64,000 nt of DNA from Metellina segmentata (lineage: Eukaryota; Arthropoda; Arachnida; Araneae; Tetragnathidae), in contig OX375873.1 of NCBI GenBank assembly GCA_947359465.1, positions 88,520,478-88,584,477 of the forward strand, given 5' to 3'. The notes under the pieces are model-generated. The model was not told the origin of the DNA. It ran no database searches and saw only the letters and a list, made by a program, of their open reading frames with translations. Both the position numbers and the translations under genes were made by a program. The stretch's first letter is position 1, and every line of letters starts with the position of its first letter. Positions 9,727 through 22,400 of this stretch are shown one piece after another.

Positions 9727-9769
9727 ACTTCTTATTTCTCAACCTGTAGCATTAGTCAAAGTCGTTACA

Positions 9770-10326
9770 ATATGAACCCAAATGAGTGAGTCATATGGAG
9801 TTTCCAAACTCCTTTCAAGAATTAATTTAACTTTACTTGTTTGTCAGCACTTGAAAATTTAGAACATAGATCACTATCAAGAAGGATTATCATCTTCTCT
9901 TTCCTATTCACAAGTTAATTTATTTCAAGTGAGACAATTAACTGTAAAATTTTATAAACTGCTCTTCTAACTGGGCTACCACATTGAGCATGGCAAAGCA
10001 TAACTGTATGAAGCACTAAATATGCAGAAATTTTACTCTAACAAAAGAGAAATAAAGGGGGTCATACGAATATTCTAAAATACACGGAACTGAGTTTAAT
10101 TGCTTGAAATAAAAAATATACATATAAAACACTTGGGAAAATCTCAAAAATAGTAAATTAACTATACCAAGTTTTGAAATTTTGAAAAATCGTTTCAAAA
10201 GTTTGGAAATATATAAAAAATTATGATATAAATATCAGAGAAATAGAATAAATAAATTTTTTATAAAAATATAGTATCTAGTAAAGAATAATGCAGTGCA
10301 TATAAAATCCTGTAATGACAAACTAC
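9770..10326. other. CFAP44 intron sequence next to the LTR
   Basis: AT-rich sequence between the LTR end and the last exon seen. No frame, repeat or RNA gene was recognised. Confidence 0.6.
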
Positions 10327-10483
10327 TATTATTGAATATTAATAAATCATACAAAGAAAAATATTTTTCTTTCAGCAATGAAATCCTGATTATATCTCTC
10401 TCGTATTCTTTCTCCAATTGTTGCTTCATTGTATTGGTTTTTTCATTAAACAACTTTTCAGCAATAGGACAGCAACTAATTTC
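10327..10483 (-). CDS. CFAP44: CFAP44 exon 20, coiled coil (3' limit uncertain)
   Basis: A good acceptor (tctaattttag) opens EISCCPIAEKLFNEKTNTMK and LEKEYERDIIRISLLKEKYF, a coiled coil in phase with exon 19. The donor is uncertain; GTAGTT after position 10327 is the best guess, because the frame then runs into unlike-protein sequence and a stop. Further exons must lie left of the retroelements. Confidence 0.75.
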
Positions 10484-13400
10484 CTAAAATTAGACAAATA
10501 TTTTAATACAGAACATTTTTTAATTGTACAAGCAATCTGTGAAATTTTATGCAATTGGATACACTTTTTTGAATGAATTTTATTGTCTAATAAATATAAA
10601 ATTAATGTACAAAACACTAATCTTCATTCAAAGAGTATATTAACTGGTTTCAGTAATTGATATTTGACAATAATTTTAATCACTAATCTTATCAATTGAA
10701 AAGAAATATCTCGTCAACAGAACTCATCCAGTTGTAACACAATGGTTTTACCTACCATTACATGAATAACAATATCAATTAAATTAGTTTTGAGGGAACT
10801 ATCAATTTTTAAAATTATGAGTATCAAATTTGTCACATTTTAAGATATTTATATACATTAGACACTCTTGCTTACTACAGAATATCAAAAAAGCAATCAT
10901 TTTACATAGATTGCATGCCTTTAGGGCAAAATTGAAAACAATAAAAGATTAATGTGATTTGCTATATAGCCCCTGGTATCTTAGTTGATAGATATACCTC
11001 TAACTTTTACCATTCTTAAAGCATAGTGCAAATATTGTTAATTTTAAACTTACGTTTTCCTAGTAATAACTATCAACTGTACTGTGTGGGAAAAATTTTA
11101 ATTAAAATTATTTAGGACAATCATGGTATCTTGTAGTTTACAATTCCATTTCTATTTTTTAAGTACATAAATATTTTGTCAAGACAAGATATTTTGTCAA
11201 ATCATTGTGCCGATCAAGCACTTTCCAAGTAATCCAAGATTTCATGAGTCATGAATGGGAGATCATTAATAATCAAGTCTTTCAATATCACAATACTTAT
11301 TTTCTATACTGTACATACATTATCTACAGGTAAAGAAAATCAGGGGTTGGGCTGCAAAGATGCCCAAAACAGGTTAAATCCCGTGAATAGAGGTAATGGG
11401 GAATACTCAACAAAAATCCTGCTATTCCCATCAAGCTTAATTCAGAGTTACTCACTTTCATTCACACTTCTTTCCTTTTCACTACTTTGTTTCCACAAGG
11501 CCATGCGCTCTCGACACCTATGCACGCAAGACTACGCCCTCTACCGGCGTTATCGGAACTAAGACTTTAGTCAATACCCAACACATATTTCAGCTAGTTA
11601 CTTATTCAGAAGTATAAATGAGCAACTTGTTTCCAAAAAGCATTGCCAGTTTTTCATTTTTCAATTAATGAATTAAGTTCTAAAGAAATCTGAATTTTCG
11701 GTCTATTTTTATAAGTTCTAAATTTTATTTAGAAATGGAAATATGTAATACATTGCTGCCATCTCTCTCCTTTTTTGTAAATTTCACTTATTGCCATTTG
11801 GAAACAACCTCTTCGAATGAAAATATTTTATAACAAAATTCAAATACCTGATGATTTAATAATAAACTTTCAGGAATAGTGTCGATTCTTTTGAGAGATG
11901 TTTGACATTTATTCAAATATGCATCATAGTTTTCTTTAAATTGTATGTATCGGTTCTTTAACTCTACCAACTGAACCAACATCTGTTCTTTTAACTGACT
12001 TTGTTTCTCAGACAATTTATACTGAAGATCTTCTTCAACAGACAACACTTTGTGACCTATGACATCATTTACTTGTTTCAAGTTTTCCTAAAAATTTGGA
12101 AGTCTTTCTTAGTTAATTTCATTCAAAGGTGGTTTTATATCACTTCGATTTATATCTGTATATATTGAAATTTCGAATATTTTCACATTAAAAAAAAATA
12201 AAAATTCTTATTTAAAAAGCAAAACAAAGCCTCTATCATCACTTGTTTTATTATCACAATTATTGAATAGTTAAACTGGATACCATTAAAACTTACACCT
12301 AAGGTCTTAAAATGATAAGTAAATATCTTATTAAAAATGTAATTTAATATAAAGATTTTCACAGTGATGTATTTTGACAGCTAACATTAAATTACTCCTG
12401 TATTTAACTTTTTTCAGCATGTTTGGAGCTATAAAAATACACAAATTGTAAGTATCACATCTTGGTAACATGTTGCTCAGAAAATTCTGAAAAAAAAATG
12501 CAATATTTCTTGTAAATTACATATTTATTTATTTATATACACTTTCATATACATTAAATGTAATTTTTTAATGCAAATGCTGAAAAACAATTTATTATTG
12601 TTATTTATTTCATCGCAATATTCGACATTTACTATACATCAAGAATTTGAAATCAAATAAATTAGAAATTACCCTAATTCAAGTACTTGTAAAACACTGT
12701 TAACAGTATATTTAAATGCAACGTGAAATCGTCTATGTTAATGTGATTCAAACAAACAAAAGATCTTACGAGTGAAATCGCTGGTTTATTTCCATATTCA
12801 TTAATTCCTTTGTATGCATGCATATTGAATTGAATCACAAATATATTTCCATCCTCAGCAGCAGTTGCAATTAAACTAATAAAAAAGTTCAATTTACAAA
12901 CAGAAACATAACAATCTGCATAGTAGTAAATAGTTAATTGTGAGAATGTTTTGTTGTTAATGTCAAAAACACATCAGAAGCATAGCATGTGGCTAATGGG
13001 ACATGCTGGCTAAGGCAAAATATAAACATTCTTGCATGATAAACAATCATTGTAGCCTTCAATAAATTTTTACATAAAATCTTGCTAAATCAAGAAAGCA
13101 AAAGTAATGCCTACAGAAGCTATGAAATATCAGATAAGAACTTCAATGAGTTGTCAAATCACTAAATCCAAATTACAACCACTCCATGTATTAAACCAGA
13201 TAGTGAATTAGGAAATTACTAGAAAAATGATAAGAACATCTTCGCTCCAATTTTTACTTTTCTTTCTTCTACTTTTAACTAGTGGTAGTGTTGTTATTCA
13301 CTTTCATGCCATATTTAAATCAGGAAGGATATCAGCATTGATGTACTCATTTCTTTCCTCCAAAATGAAATAAAATTATTCAAAAAATAAAAAATTCTAT

Positions 13401-16400
13401 GTTCTTTTAGGGGTTAATTCTTAATTCCAATGCAGAATCAGCGTATTTCAACATCTAAAACTTTTTTCTCATTCGTTCACATATTCATTTCTGTGCTGTT
13501 TCTATCTTCCCGATTCCTCACTGCCTTTTGTCATCCGATGGCTTAAGAATTTCATTAAAAGGGCAAGCTCTTCTGATTACTTTAAAACAGTATTTTTTGC
13601 ACAACAAGCTCAAATCAAGTACATTCAAATGAATCAGCAAGAAAATTAGTAGCAGTTCATTTTAAATCCCTTAAATCTGTTAGTTTCCATTATCTAATGT
13701 ACATATGATGTGCATTTCTGTATCACATGTTAGTGCAATATACACCAGATGGACAATAGTATTTGGACACTGCATACCTTTCAGAAAAAATGCTTTATTG
13801 TTTTATTTAGTAACAGGTAGGCCCTCCTTTTGCTTGTATTACAGCTGCAACAAGTTGAGGCATACTTTCCACAAGCTCTCTGTAAGTCTGGGCACGAATA
13901 GCCATACGAATAGCCTCTTGCAAGGCTGCCAGAAGAGATTGTTGTGAAGATGAGCGGGTGTGGCAGTGTCGTACTCGTCACTCCAGTTCATCCCACAAGT
14001 ATTCAATCGGATTGAGATCGAGGCTCTGAGCAAGCCAGTCTAGCAAATTCACCTCACTTTCAAGAAACCAGTCTGGCACACGTTTTGCTGTATGATGTGG
14101 AGCTCGATCCTGTTGGAAGAAACTACCATCACCGCCGTAGTTTTTCCATAGTGTAGGCAAGTCCAAATTATCCAGAAAGTCGGGATACATGTCAGCATTC
14201 ATGGTACCAGATACATAAAGCAATAGAGAGAGTCATAACCATGAAAAACAACCCCACACTAAGGATGGATCCTCCTCCGAATTTCACTCCTGGAACAACC
14301 CTGAAAGAAACCATTCTCCAGGTTGTCACCAAACCCAAACACGTCAATCAGACTGGAAGAGTGAAAATGTCAAGACTCATCACTCCAATAAACAGTTTTC
14401 CATTCTTTAACAGTGCAGAAATGACGGGCGACACATCAGGCCGAACGATACCTCTCATCATCATGTGTAATCGGTGGCTTGTATGCATTGCTCAACCCTA
14501 ACCAACCATGAAAAACAACCCCACACTAAGGATGGATCCTCCTCCGAATTTCACTCCTGGAACAACCCTGAAAGAAACCGTTCTCCAGGTTGTCACCAAA
14601 CCCAAACACGTCAATCAGACTGGAAGAGTGAAAATGTCAAGACTCATCACTCCAATAAACAGTTTTCCATTCTTTAACAGTCCAGAAATGACGGGCGACA
14701 CATCAGGCCGAACGATACCTCTCATTATCATGTGTAATCGGTGGCTTGTACGCATTGCTCAACCCTAACCAACCATGAAAAACAACCCCACACTAAGGAT
14801 GGATCCTCCTCCGAATTTCACTCCTGGAACAACCCTGAAAGAAACCATTCTCCAGGTTGTCACCAAACCCAAACACGTCAATCAGACTGGAAGAGTGAAA
14901 ATGTCAAGACTCATCACTCCAATAAACAGTTTTCCATTCTTTAACAGTGCAGAAATGACGGGCAACACATCAGGCCAAAGATACCTCTCATCATCATATG
15001 TAATCAGTGGCTTGTATGCATTGCTCAACCCTAACCAATCATGTGCAGCTCTCTGCGGATAGTTTTGACACTAACCGAGCTCCCAGATGCATTTCCAACC
15101 TCAACAGCGATAGCTGCAACAGAAATGTGTGATTTCATGACATGGTGTACCAAACATCTTCCGTCATGTTCTTTCAGTTTATGCGGTCATCCTGGATGGT
15201 TTTTTTTGTTGTTGTTCCGTTATGCTTCCATCATTTGATACACATATGCTACACTCGATTTTGGAACATCCAGTATGGATGCAATAGCTTGTATAGAAAG
15301 ATTACGCAAATGACATCTTAGCCCGCATTGGAACTCGGTAAGTTCAGGTCCACGCAGCACAGCTCCACTAGAGTGAATGAATAGTTAGTACAAAGTTAGC
15401 TGCTTTTTATTTTACCCATGCCTCTCCCATCATACAGTTTGGAAAAATCAGTATTAGCATATTTGCTGATTTTCTGCATCATCAAAAAATGCTTGTCTAT
15501 ATCACTTAACTCTATAAAAATTGTAACCAAGAAAAAAATATAGTTTATAAGTAGCTGGAAAACAGAATTTATAATTCAATAACTTACCTGCCATCTGGTG
15601 AGACATTCAAAAACTTTACGAGACCAAAGTCAGAGTCGTGAATGGGGAATTTCCCAAAATCATAACCGGATGAAGGGTCAAAAGGTGTATCGAGAAAGCA
15701 AATGTTGACTGAACCATTTTGTAGTCCCATGAATAAAAATTTTCCACACGGGCTGAAAACAGAAAAATGTATCAAGTAGAATCATTTTCATTTTTGAAAA
15801 TATTCGAATTTTAAAGGGAATTTAAAGGTCTACTAAAAGGTTTATAAAAACTTTACATAAAGGTAATTTTATACAATTCTTAGATGCAAATATATTTTAC
15901 AATAAATATAAATTCGTTTTTAAAATACCTATACTGCATTGAAAGAACTGGTATTGTTTCAGCATTCAATATTTCTAAAGCTCTCACAGGAATTAATTCA
16001 ATTGGATGGCTTTCAAATTCATCCTTTAGAGCAAATTCAAATAAGTATCCAAAGTCATTTTTGTCCTAAAATATAAACCAGAAATATATTTATTTTGCAG
16101 TGAAATATCACATAAATATTCAACAAAATAATTAAATGTTTTTAAACAGGTTTAAAAATCAAAATTTTTGCAGTTCGATTTATAATTTATAAATTAAGTT
16201 CAATGGTTTGCATTTCCTTCAAATAAATTTCTACTAAAAAACATGATGCATTTCATGTAACTTAAATGCTGCAGCTTACCAGAGACAACCAAATATGATC
16301 AGGAAGGATAGAAGGAAGGCAGCAAAGAATTTTTGGTGGTTTTTGAACTCCACAAAATCCAAGATCTTTTTCTCGTTTCTCCCGTTTTTCTAAAGGTTAT

Positions 16401-19400
16401 TAATATAAAGCAAACATAATACAAAAAACAATAACAGTTGTTCTAACTAAAAACGGAAAGATTAAATAGTATCAAAGTCCAAACCCCACACAATCAGAAA
16501 ATAAATTGTTGAAAACTAATCATTCCTTATCAACCTTTTTCTGCAGAAATTACAGAATAATTCTTTTTCGTACATTAATTTGTTACAAATTTTAGTTTGT
16601 ATTAAAATTCACATTTCAGTTACATCACAATAGATTAAATATGGTGAGACAAAAGTAGTATACACATGTTAATAACTGCCTACTACAGAGTTCGGAGAGA
16701 TATTATCTGTATACGATAATGTTCGGAGAGCTAATATCTGTATACGACAAGGTCCGGAGTGATATTATCTGTATACAACTGGTTGTACTGACTTACAACA
16801 CTTGGGAGGGGGTATATGAAACAATGTTGATTGAACAATGTGAGAGCTGGATTCACATCATTTACGTGATCAACTAGATGCATATGCCAGCCTACAAGAT
16901 ATTCAGGCAGCTAATATTGAACCTGAAATCACACATATTTGATGACTGAATATCCTACAGGCATCTGAAGTGAGACCTGCTTTCAAAAACGAAATTGGAT
17001 ATGAATTTTGAAAATGACGAACAAGAATCTATTCCGACATCAACTCTAGCATTTTTTCTCAAGTTCGGAACTTTTTGCTCTCAATTGTCAAACCAAAATA
17101 AGGAATGATTCCAACACCGACTCGAGCATTTCTTCTCAAGTTTAGAGCACGAGCTCTCGAATGGGAATCTGGGCCGACCTGAAGAGCCACTCCATAGAAA
17201 TAATTGAAAATTCATTAACACAATTATTTACTATAGAGGGGTCTTCAGGCCCTCCTGAGAGGAACCTCATACACATAACACATATATAGATGGAGAATAT
17301 AAATAGAAAACATTTATGAAACAAAAAATGTTCTAACTAAATATTTGTGTGTAAAGCACATTTGCACTTATAACAGTTCCACCCTTTAGCATTAGAACTC
17401 CTATAGGACATGGTTGAGGTGGTACAAACTGGACATCAGCTGTCTCCAGAAAGGTTAAAAAGTCTAAACACAGCAAAGTTTCAGAGCTAAAGGACAATAG
17501 CAAAGTGTCGTTTTTTCTCGTTTCTCCCACATGGGGAAGGAGGGCTTTAAAATCTTTATCTAAGCAATATACTGGTAAAACAATATTATTGGAAAACTTA
17601 ATTAATTACCAACACCAACAACAAACTGTGTACAGTAATCATTTTTTTTAATGTTATTTCCATGGCAATTTTGAATAAAGATTTTTGATATTTTGTATCT
17701 TGTTTTGCTTGTAACATCACACAGCCAATCAAAACAATTTTTTTAAAAACTCGTGACGTCACACAACTAATTGAAACTTTATTAGCCATGGAAACACAGA
17801 AGAATATAGCATTTTATACAAGATTAGTGTCCATATACTAGTAAATTAATACCATCATCTGCTAGGAATTTTTTGTCATAGTATACAGAAAGACCAATCT
17901 TATTTTGTACAACTGAATGAAGTTCATGTTTTTTGGATATGATAGAAAACATTGCTGCTGTCTCAATTTCTTGCTAAGTTTTCTTTATACGTTTTCAGTG
18001 TAAAATTTTTAAGCAAAGATTTTTTAACCCCCTTAGCTGTTTTTTTACAATTAGAATCATGAGAAAAGGCCTACTTCTTAACATATATACCAGGGGTTCC
18101 CAAACTTATCCAAGTCGTGGCATCCTTAAGAGAATTCTAATTTTCTCACAGCCCCCTTGTCATGTACTCTAAGTCTAAGTGGTATATTATTAAATATATA
18201 TAATATATATATTTCATATTTGAAGAAGAAATTAGGGAAGTAAGAACGTGGACATAATTACTACAACTCGTATTTAAAATTCACACAAATACTTTAACTG
18301 TACTTAATAGGACAACATACGTGTAGGTGAAAATTTATGTAAAACAAATAAAATTACCTTCAACGTGCTCGTGGAGGTGTGTGTTTAGTGCGATGGGTGA
18401 GCCGGCTGCTTACTGCACAATTGTTCGAATCGTGGAATTAAGATACAGCTACTTGTGAGATATGCTAGTGATACAACTACTCGCATTTCTTTTACAACAA
18501 TATTTGCTCCTTATAATAACAACTGCTTCATGGGTGCTTCACTAATCTCTATGCGTGGCACCCCAGGGTGCCGCAGCACACACTTTGGGAACCCCTGATA
18601 TATACCATAAAATATCCTTCACCTTCGTATCTCACCGCTTTGCTTTCAACTGATTCGAATTGTTCCTCAGTTATCTTTTTATACCTTTCCCTTGTTGTGG
18701 CTTTTAGAAGATATCTTTAATTCGTTGAAGTTTCAAGAAAATGTGCACAGAATCTTTAAACGAGTTTCCACCTCCAACATCACTCAAGCATTTTTAACAG
18801 TTGGTAACAACTGCTTTCCTATATGCTTTCCTGAACTCAATGCTAAAGGAGTTATGTGCCATGTAAGATCACCAAAAAACCCATATCCTGTCTGGTTGGA
18901 TGCTCCTTGAAAATAATTACCTCCAACTTGATGTTGGTAGTATATTTTGCAATACTTTTTACTTTTATGCATTGCACATTAACTGAATTATATGAATGAG
19001 CAAAATTTTTAATGATTACCCAATATATAGGTTTACATCTGAATGAAAGAACTATGTATGTTCTTCTGCTTCTAAAAACAATATTATTCCCAGAACTGGT
19101 TCCTAGATCAGTTTCAATTGTCTCTACAAATGCTTTTTTTCATCAGAAAGTAGAGGTCAATCATAATGCCTTACCTATCTGTTAATCTTTTTCATTCATT
19201 CATTCATGGAATTATTTGTAACTGTGATAAAGAATCACCTATGTGATGATTCTACTATATCACTGTAAACAAATAATTCTGTAATCCCTGCATACTGTGA
19301 CGCTGCTATCGTCAAGATCGCTTAAGTTAAGTTTAGAAAGATTCTGGAATAGAAAACCGTGTTATCACCTTTCTTAGCAATTGAAAATCAAACACCAGTG

Positions 19401-22400
19401 ATCACTTATTTGACTTTCCCAGACTATTCTGGATCACCCTTTGGCCTTTCTACTCCCTTTGATACTTAAATCATGGGATTCTCCCTGATTATCTCAAGGT
19501 CAAGGGCAGAGGTGTAATACATCGCAAGTTCGCGCGCGGATCTTTGTTTCTTAACCTAATCTAATTAAGCTTCTGAGTTCATCTGGGGGAAACAATTGAT
19601 AGATAACAGCGTGTTAGTAATCACTGGAAGCTTCTATAACAAACATTGTACCCCCATAAAAGGGGTGGTGCTGATTTGAATGAAGAGCAAGAGGCAGCAA
19701 AAGAGGAAGAGAGAGTGACAAAAATTAAATCCTCGTCACGGCACTTAAATGTCGCGGTGGTGCATGCTTCAAGAACAAATCAAAGTTTAAAAATAAGTTT
19801 TATACTTTGTCTTTGAAATAACGAGCATTTCTTTTTTATAGGGTAAGATAAATATATTTATATCTAATAACGGATAGAATAAATTGGATATAGAACCCCA
19901 CCTGCCAACATCCTGTTTAGTGATGCATATTCTGTCTCTATCCTTCTCCTATAGGCCTATTAACAAAATTCCAATCCAACCGGATCTGGTCGGATCCAGA
20001 CGGATTTGTATCAATCCGTCCAGATCCGAAAAGATTGGAAATAGTGCTGGATTGCAATCCCTAATTAGAAAAACATTTGTTTAGTATAAACATTTCAGCA
20101 GTCCAGTTTTCTAAATATTAACGTTGAAAGGTTCTTGGATTTGGATAGTCTAATATACTCACCAATATTAAATTTAAAGCAAAGGTTTGTTTTATAATTA
20201 CATAATTTCCTAAAAATTAGAGGTAACAATTTTGAAGATACTTGATTAAGTGCAAAAGACATACTATGGTAAATGCTGTTATTGAAGCTTTTTAAAACCT
20301 AATTCAGAACATCAAATTATTAATAAGATTCCCTGGGTAAGAATTCAAAACAGCTTGTTTTCAAGTATGCCGTTAGATCTGCCTACTACGCTCACTTTGC
20401 AAGCCGTATTGATTCCCTTTATGCTTTTAAAACAAATTCTGCACTTTCTTATAAAATTCTCCATCCCAATCAGTTTGGAAATTTATGATTGGGTTTACCT
20501 GCTTTACCAACTTTTTAAGCGCTTCAAGTAATGCCTTCGCTTTGTTATTTTTTAAAGTATGTACATAGGCTTTTATTGAAACACACATGAAAGGGAGTTA
20601 AAAGAAACTTCATGCTTTTAGTTTGTAGAAAACTTCATCATAACAACTAAATCGCTTTGAATCAAATCTCCAATCCAGGGTAATTGACCATTTGTTTGCT
20701 GTTTTAACTAGAATTCCTGCAATTTAAATCCAACAGGCTTATGAATAGTGTAGGTATCTTGTGAAATTAACGTTTGTTGTTTTAACTGGATTTCTAACGA
20801 TTTGTGCAAGTTAAGCCACTTTCCCAAAAGAAGCAAGATTCAGTCCATCGAAATAAATATTGTCTAATCCTTCAGCCACTGTTTCATCAACCAACTCGGT
20901 GATTAATATCTGTTGAGAAACATGCCACACCATTTTTCACCATTTTTCTTTCTTTCTTTAGGGAAGTGAAGCCAGCAACCTCTCTACATCATGGAATTTA
21001 CTTGAATAGAACTGTTCTGAGTTTCAGTGACAGATTGTGATATGCGAGTACATCTAGCTGTAAAACTTTGCTGTGTTTTTCTATGGCCTTAATTAAAGTG
21101 TTTGGTTGTTCTATAAGTCCCAATGTGATTTATTCATTTATTTTTTATTTATTTATTCTTATCATTTATTCCGTTAAGCAATGAGAAGATGCACCAGATC
21201 CCTACTTTTTTTAATCTTGAACTGTGGCAATTTGACACCACACCATCCTCAGTGATCAATGCATATAAGGTATTGTCTATTTAGTGGCTAGAAGTACTTC
21301 TAGTCAATATTCCATCTTCAACCTTCTCCAGGTGCAAAAGAGGCTGTATTTTTTAATTAGCTATCCAACTGCTAGGAATATTTGCTTTTTTTAATTGCTT
21401 TTATATTTCTCAAATACAAAAAACAATACACAATGCCAGAATCTTTCATAGGAAAGTTATCTAGTGTCACTTCACTATATTTATTCCATGAATAATCTCA
21501 TATCACTAGCTTTTAAACTATATGGGTAATGTACTTTGCATATGAACAAGGAGAAGACATAATTTCCTTCAGAATGAGATCCATTTCTAGATCTGCTACC
21601 GCATTTACGGAATTATTTTATAGGAAGCGTCTCCAAAAGTAAGTTCTTTGGTGATGCTTACTCAAGAGTTCAGGAGGCTCATGAACAGTTTTCTGGTATA
21701 TCTTTGCCAACTGGCTCATAATTTCATTTTGATATCATCTGCTAACTCCTCACTGTAAGAAATATGTAATATAGAAATTTCATCCTCTAATCTTAATTCT
21801 GGTTTTATGGATAATTAATTTCCCACAAATGATTTGTGAGGAACAAGAGCCATTCACTTAGACATAATTTTGAAAACTAGATAAACTATTGCACCATCAC
21901 ATTCTATTTTATATAATTTCATTAGTCTTATGGCAGTAGCTTGTCCTCCTATTTCGGCTAGAGCAGATATTATGATAGGAAGTATTAAAGGTTGAAACCA
22001 CCACTTTGTTCCACCAAAGAATTCTTTGCTTTCAAACTAGCTTTCGACATGCTTCTTTTTTGATACTGTGTGTATTTGCATAATTTTTTTATGTTGGCAG
22101 TGATATTTCACATTAAATATTTCTCAACAATAATATTTCCAATTTTTTACAGGGGTTTTACGTGGTTTAATTATTTTCAAAAATAGCGAATATCATATTC
22201 TTTAGAATTTTCCAAAGAACAAATGTAGAAATACAATCTTCTACTTAGATGTTCTGAAAAGACACAAGTCGAGTTTGTTAAATCAATCATCCCTGTACAT
22301 TCACAGTCATAATTGTGAAAAATACAAAAAAGGTCATGGTTTCGATCAAGCAGACTGCAACCAAACCCATACAAGCATAAGAAAATTTAAAAAAATTTGC

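Larger units (their letters stand above)
2403..9769 (+). mobile_element. Complete Gmr1-like Ty3/gypsy LTR retrotransposon
   Basis: Two 1105-bp LTRs (2403-3507 and 8665-9769) flank a 5157-bp internal region with one intact gag-pol frame. Domain order is Gag, protease, integrase, reverse transcriptase, RNase H. That order within Ty3/gypsy defines the Gmr1-like group, described first in deuterostomes. Apparent LTR identity and the intact frame point to very recent insertion. The target-site duplication cannot be read, because the outermost 5' LTR of the tandem is off the window. Confidence 0.92.
8665..9769 (+). repeat. 3' LTR of the complete copy (1105 bp)
   Basis: It matches 2403-3507 throughout the stretches compared, with TG...CA ends. 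It contains the same TATA box (8974-8982), polyadenylation signal (9721-9726) and four-unit internal array (9213-9640). The base after it (9770) begins the host flank, which is AT-rich CFAP44 intron sequence. Confidence 0.93.
13741..15350 (-). mobile_element. Decayed Tc1-like DNA transposon
   Basis: One end (13741-13770) reads tacaccagatggacaatagt and then atttggacac, like the TGGACAAAAGTATTTGGACAC terminal repeats of Tc1 elements. The matching inverted end is not seen past 15350, so the other end is lost. It sits in CFAP44 intron 17, in the same orientation as the gene. Confidence 0.85.

Noticed and set aside
14241..15062. Overlapping + strand frames of 67-95 codons repeated three times
   Set aside because: They are antisense shadows of the triplicated transposase segment.
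16690..16782. CRISPR-like repeat array
   Set aside because: Units are directly adjacent without spacers, diverged, and in a eukaryotic intron.
17142..17530. Minus frames of 60-65 codons as further viral genes of the relic
   Set aside because: No resemblance to a capsid, protease or polymerase could be seen, so not annotated.
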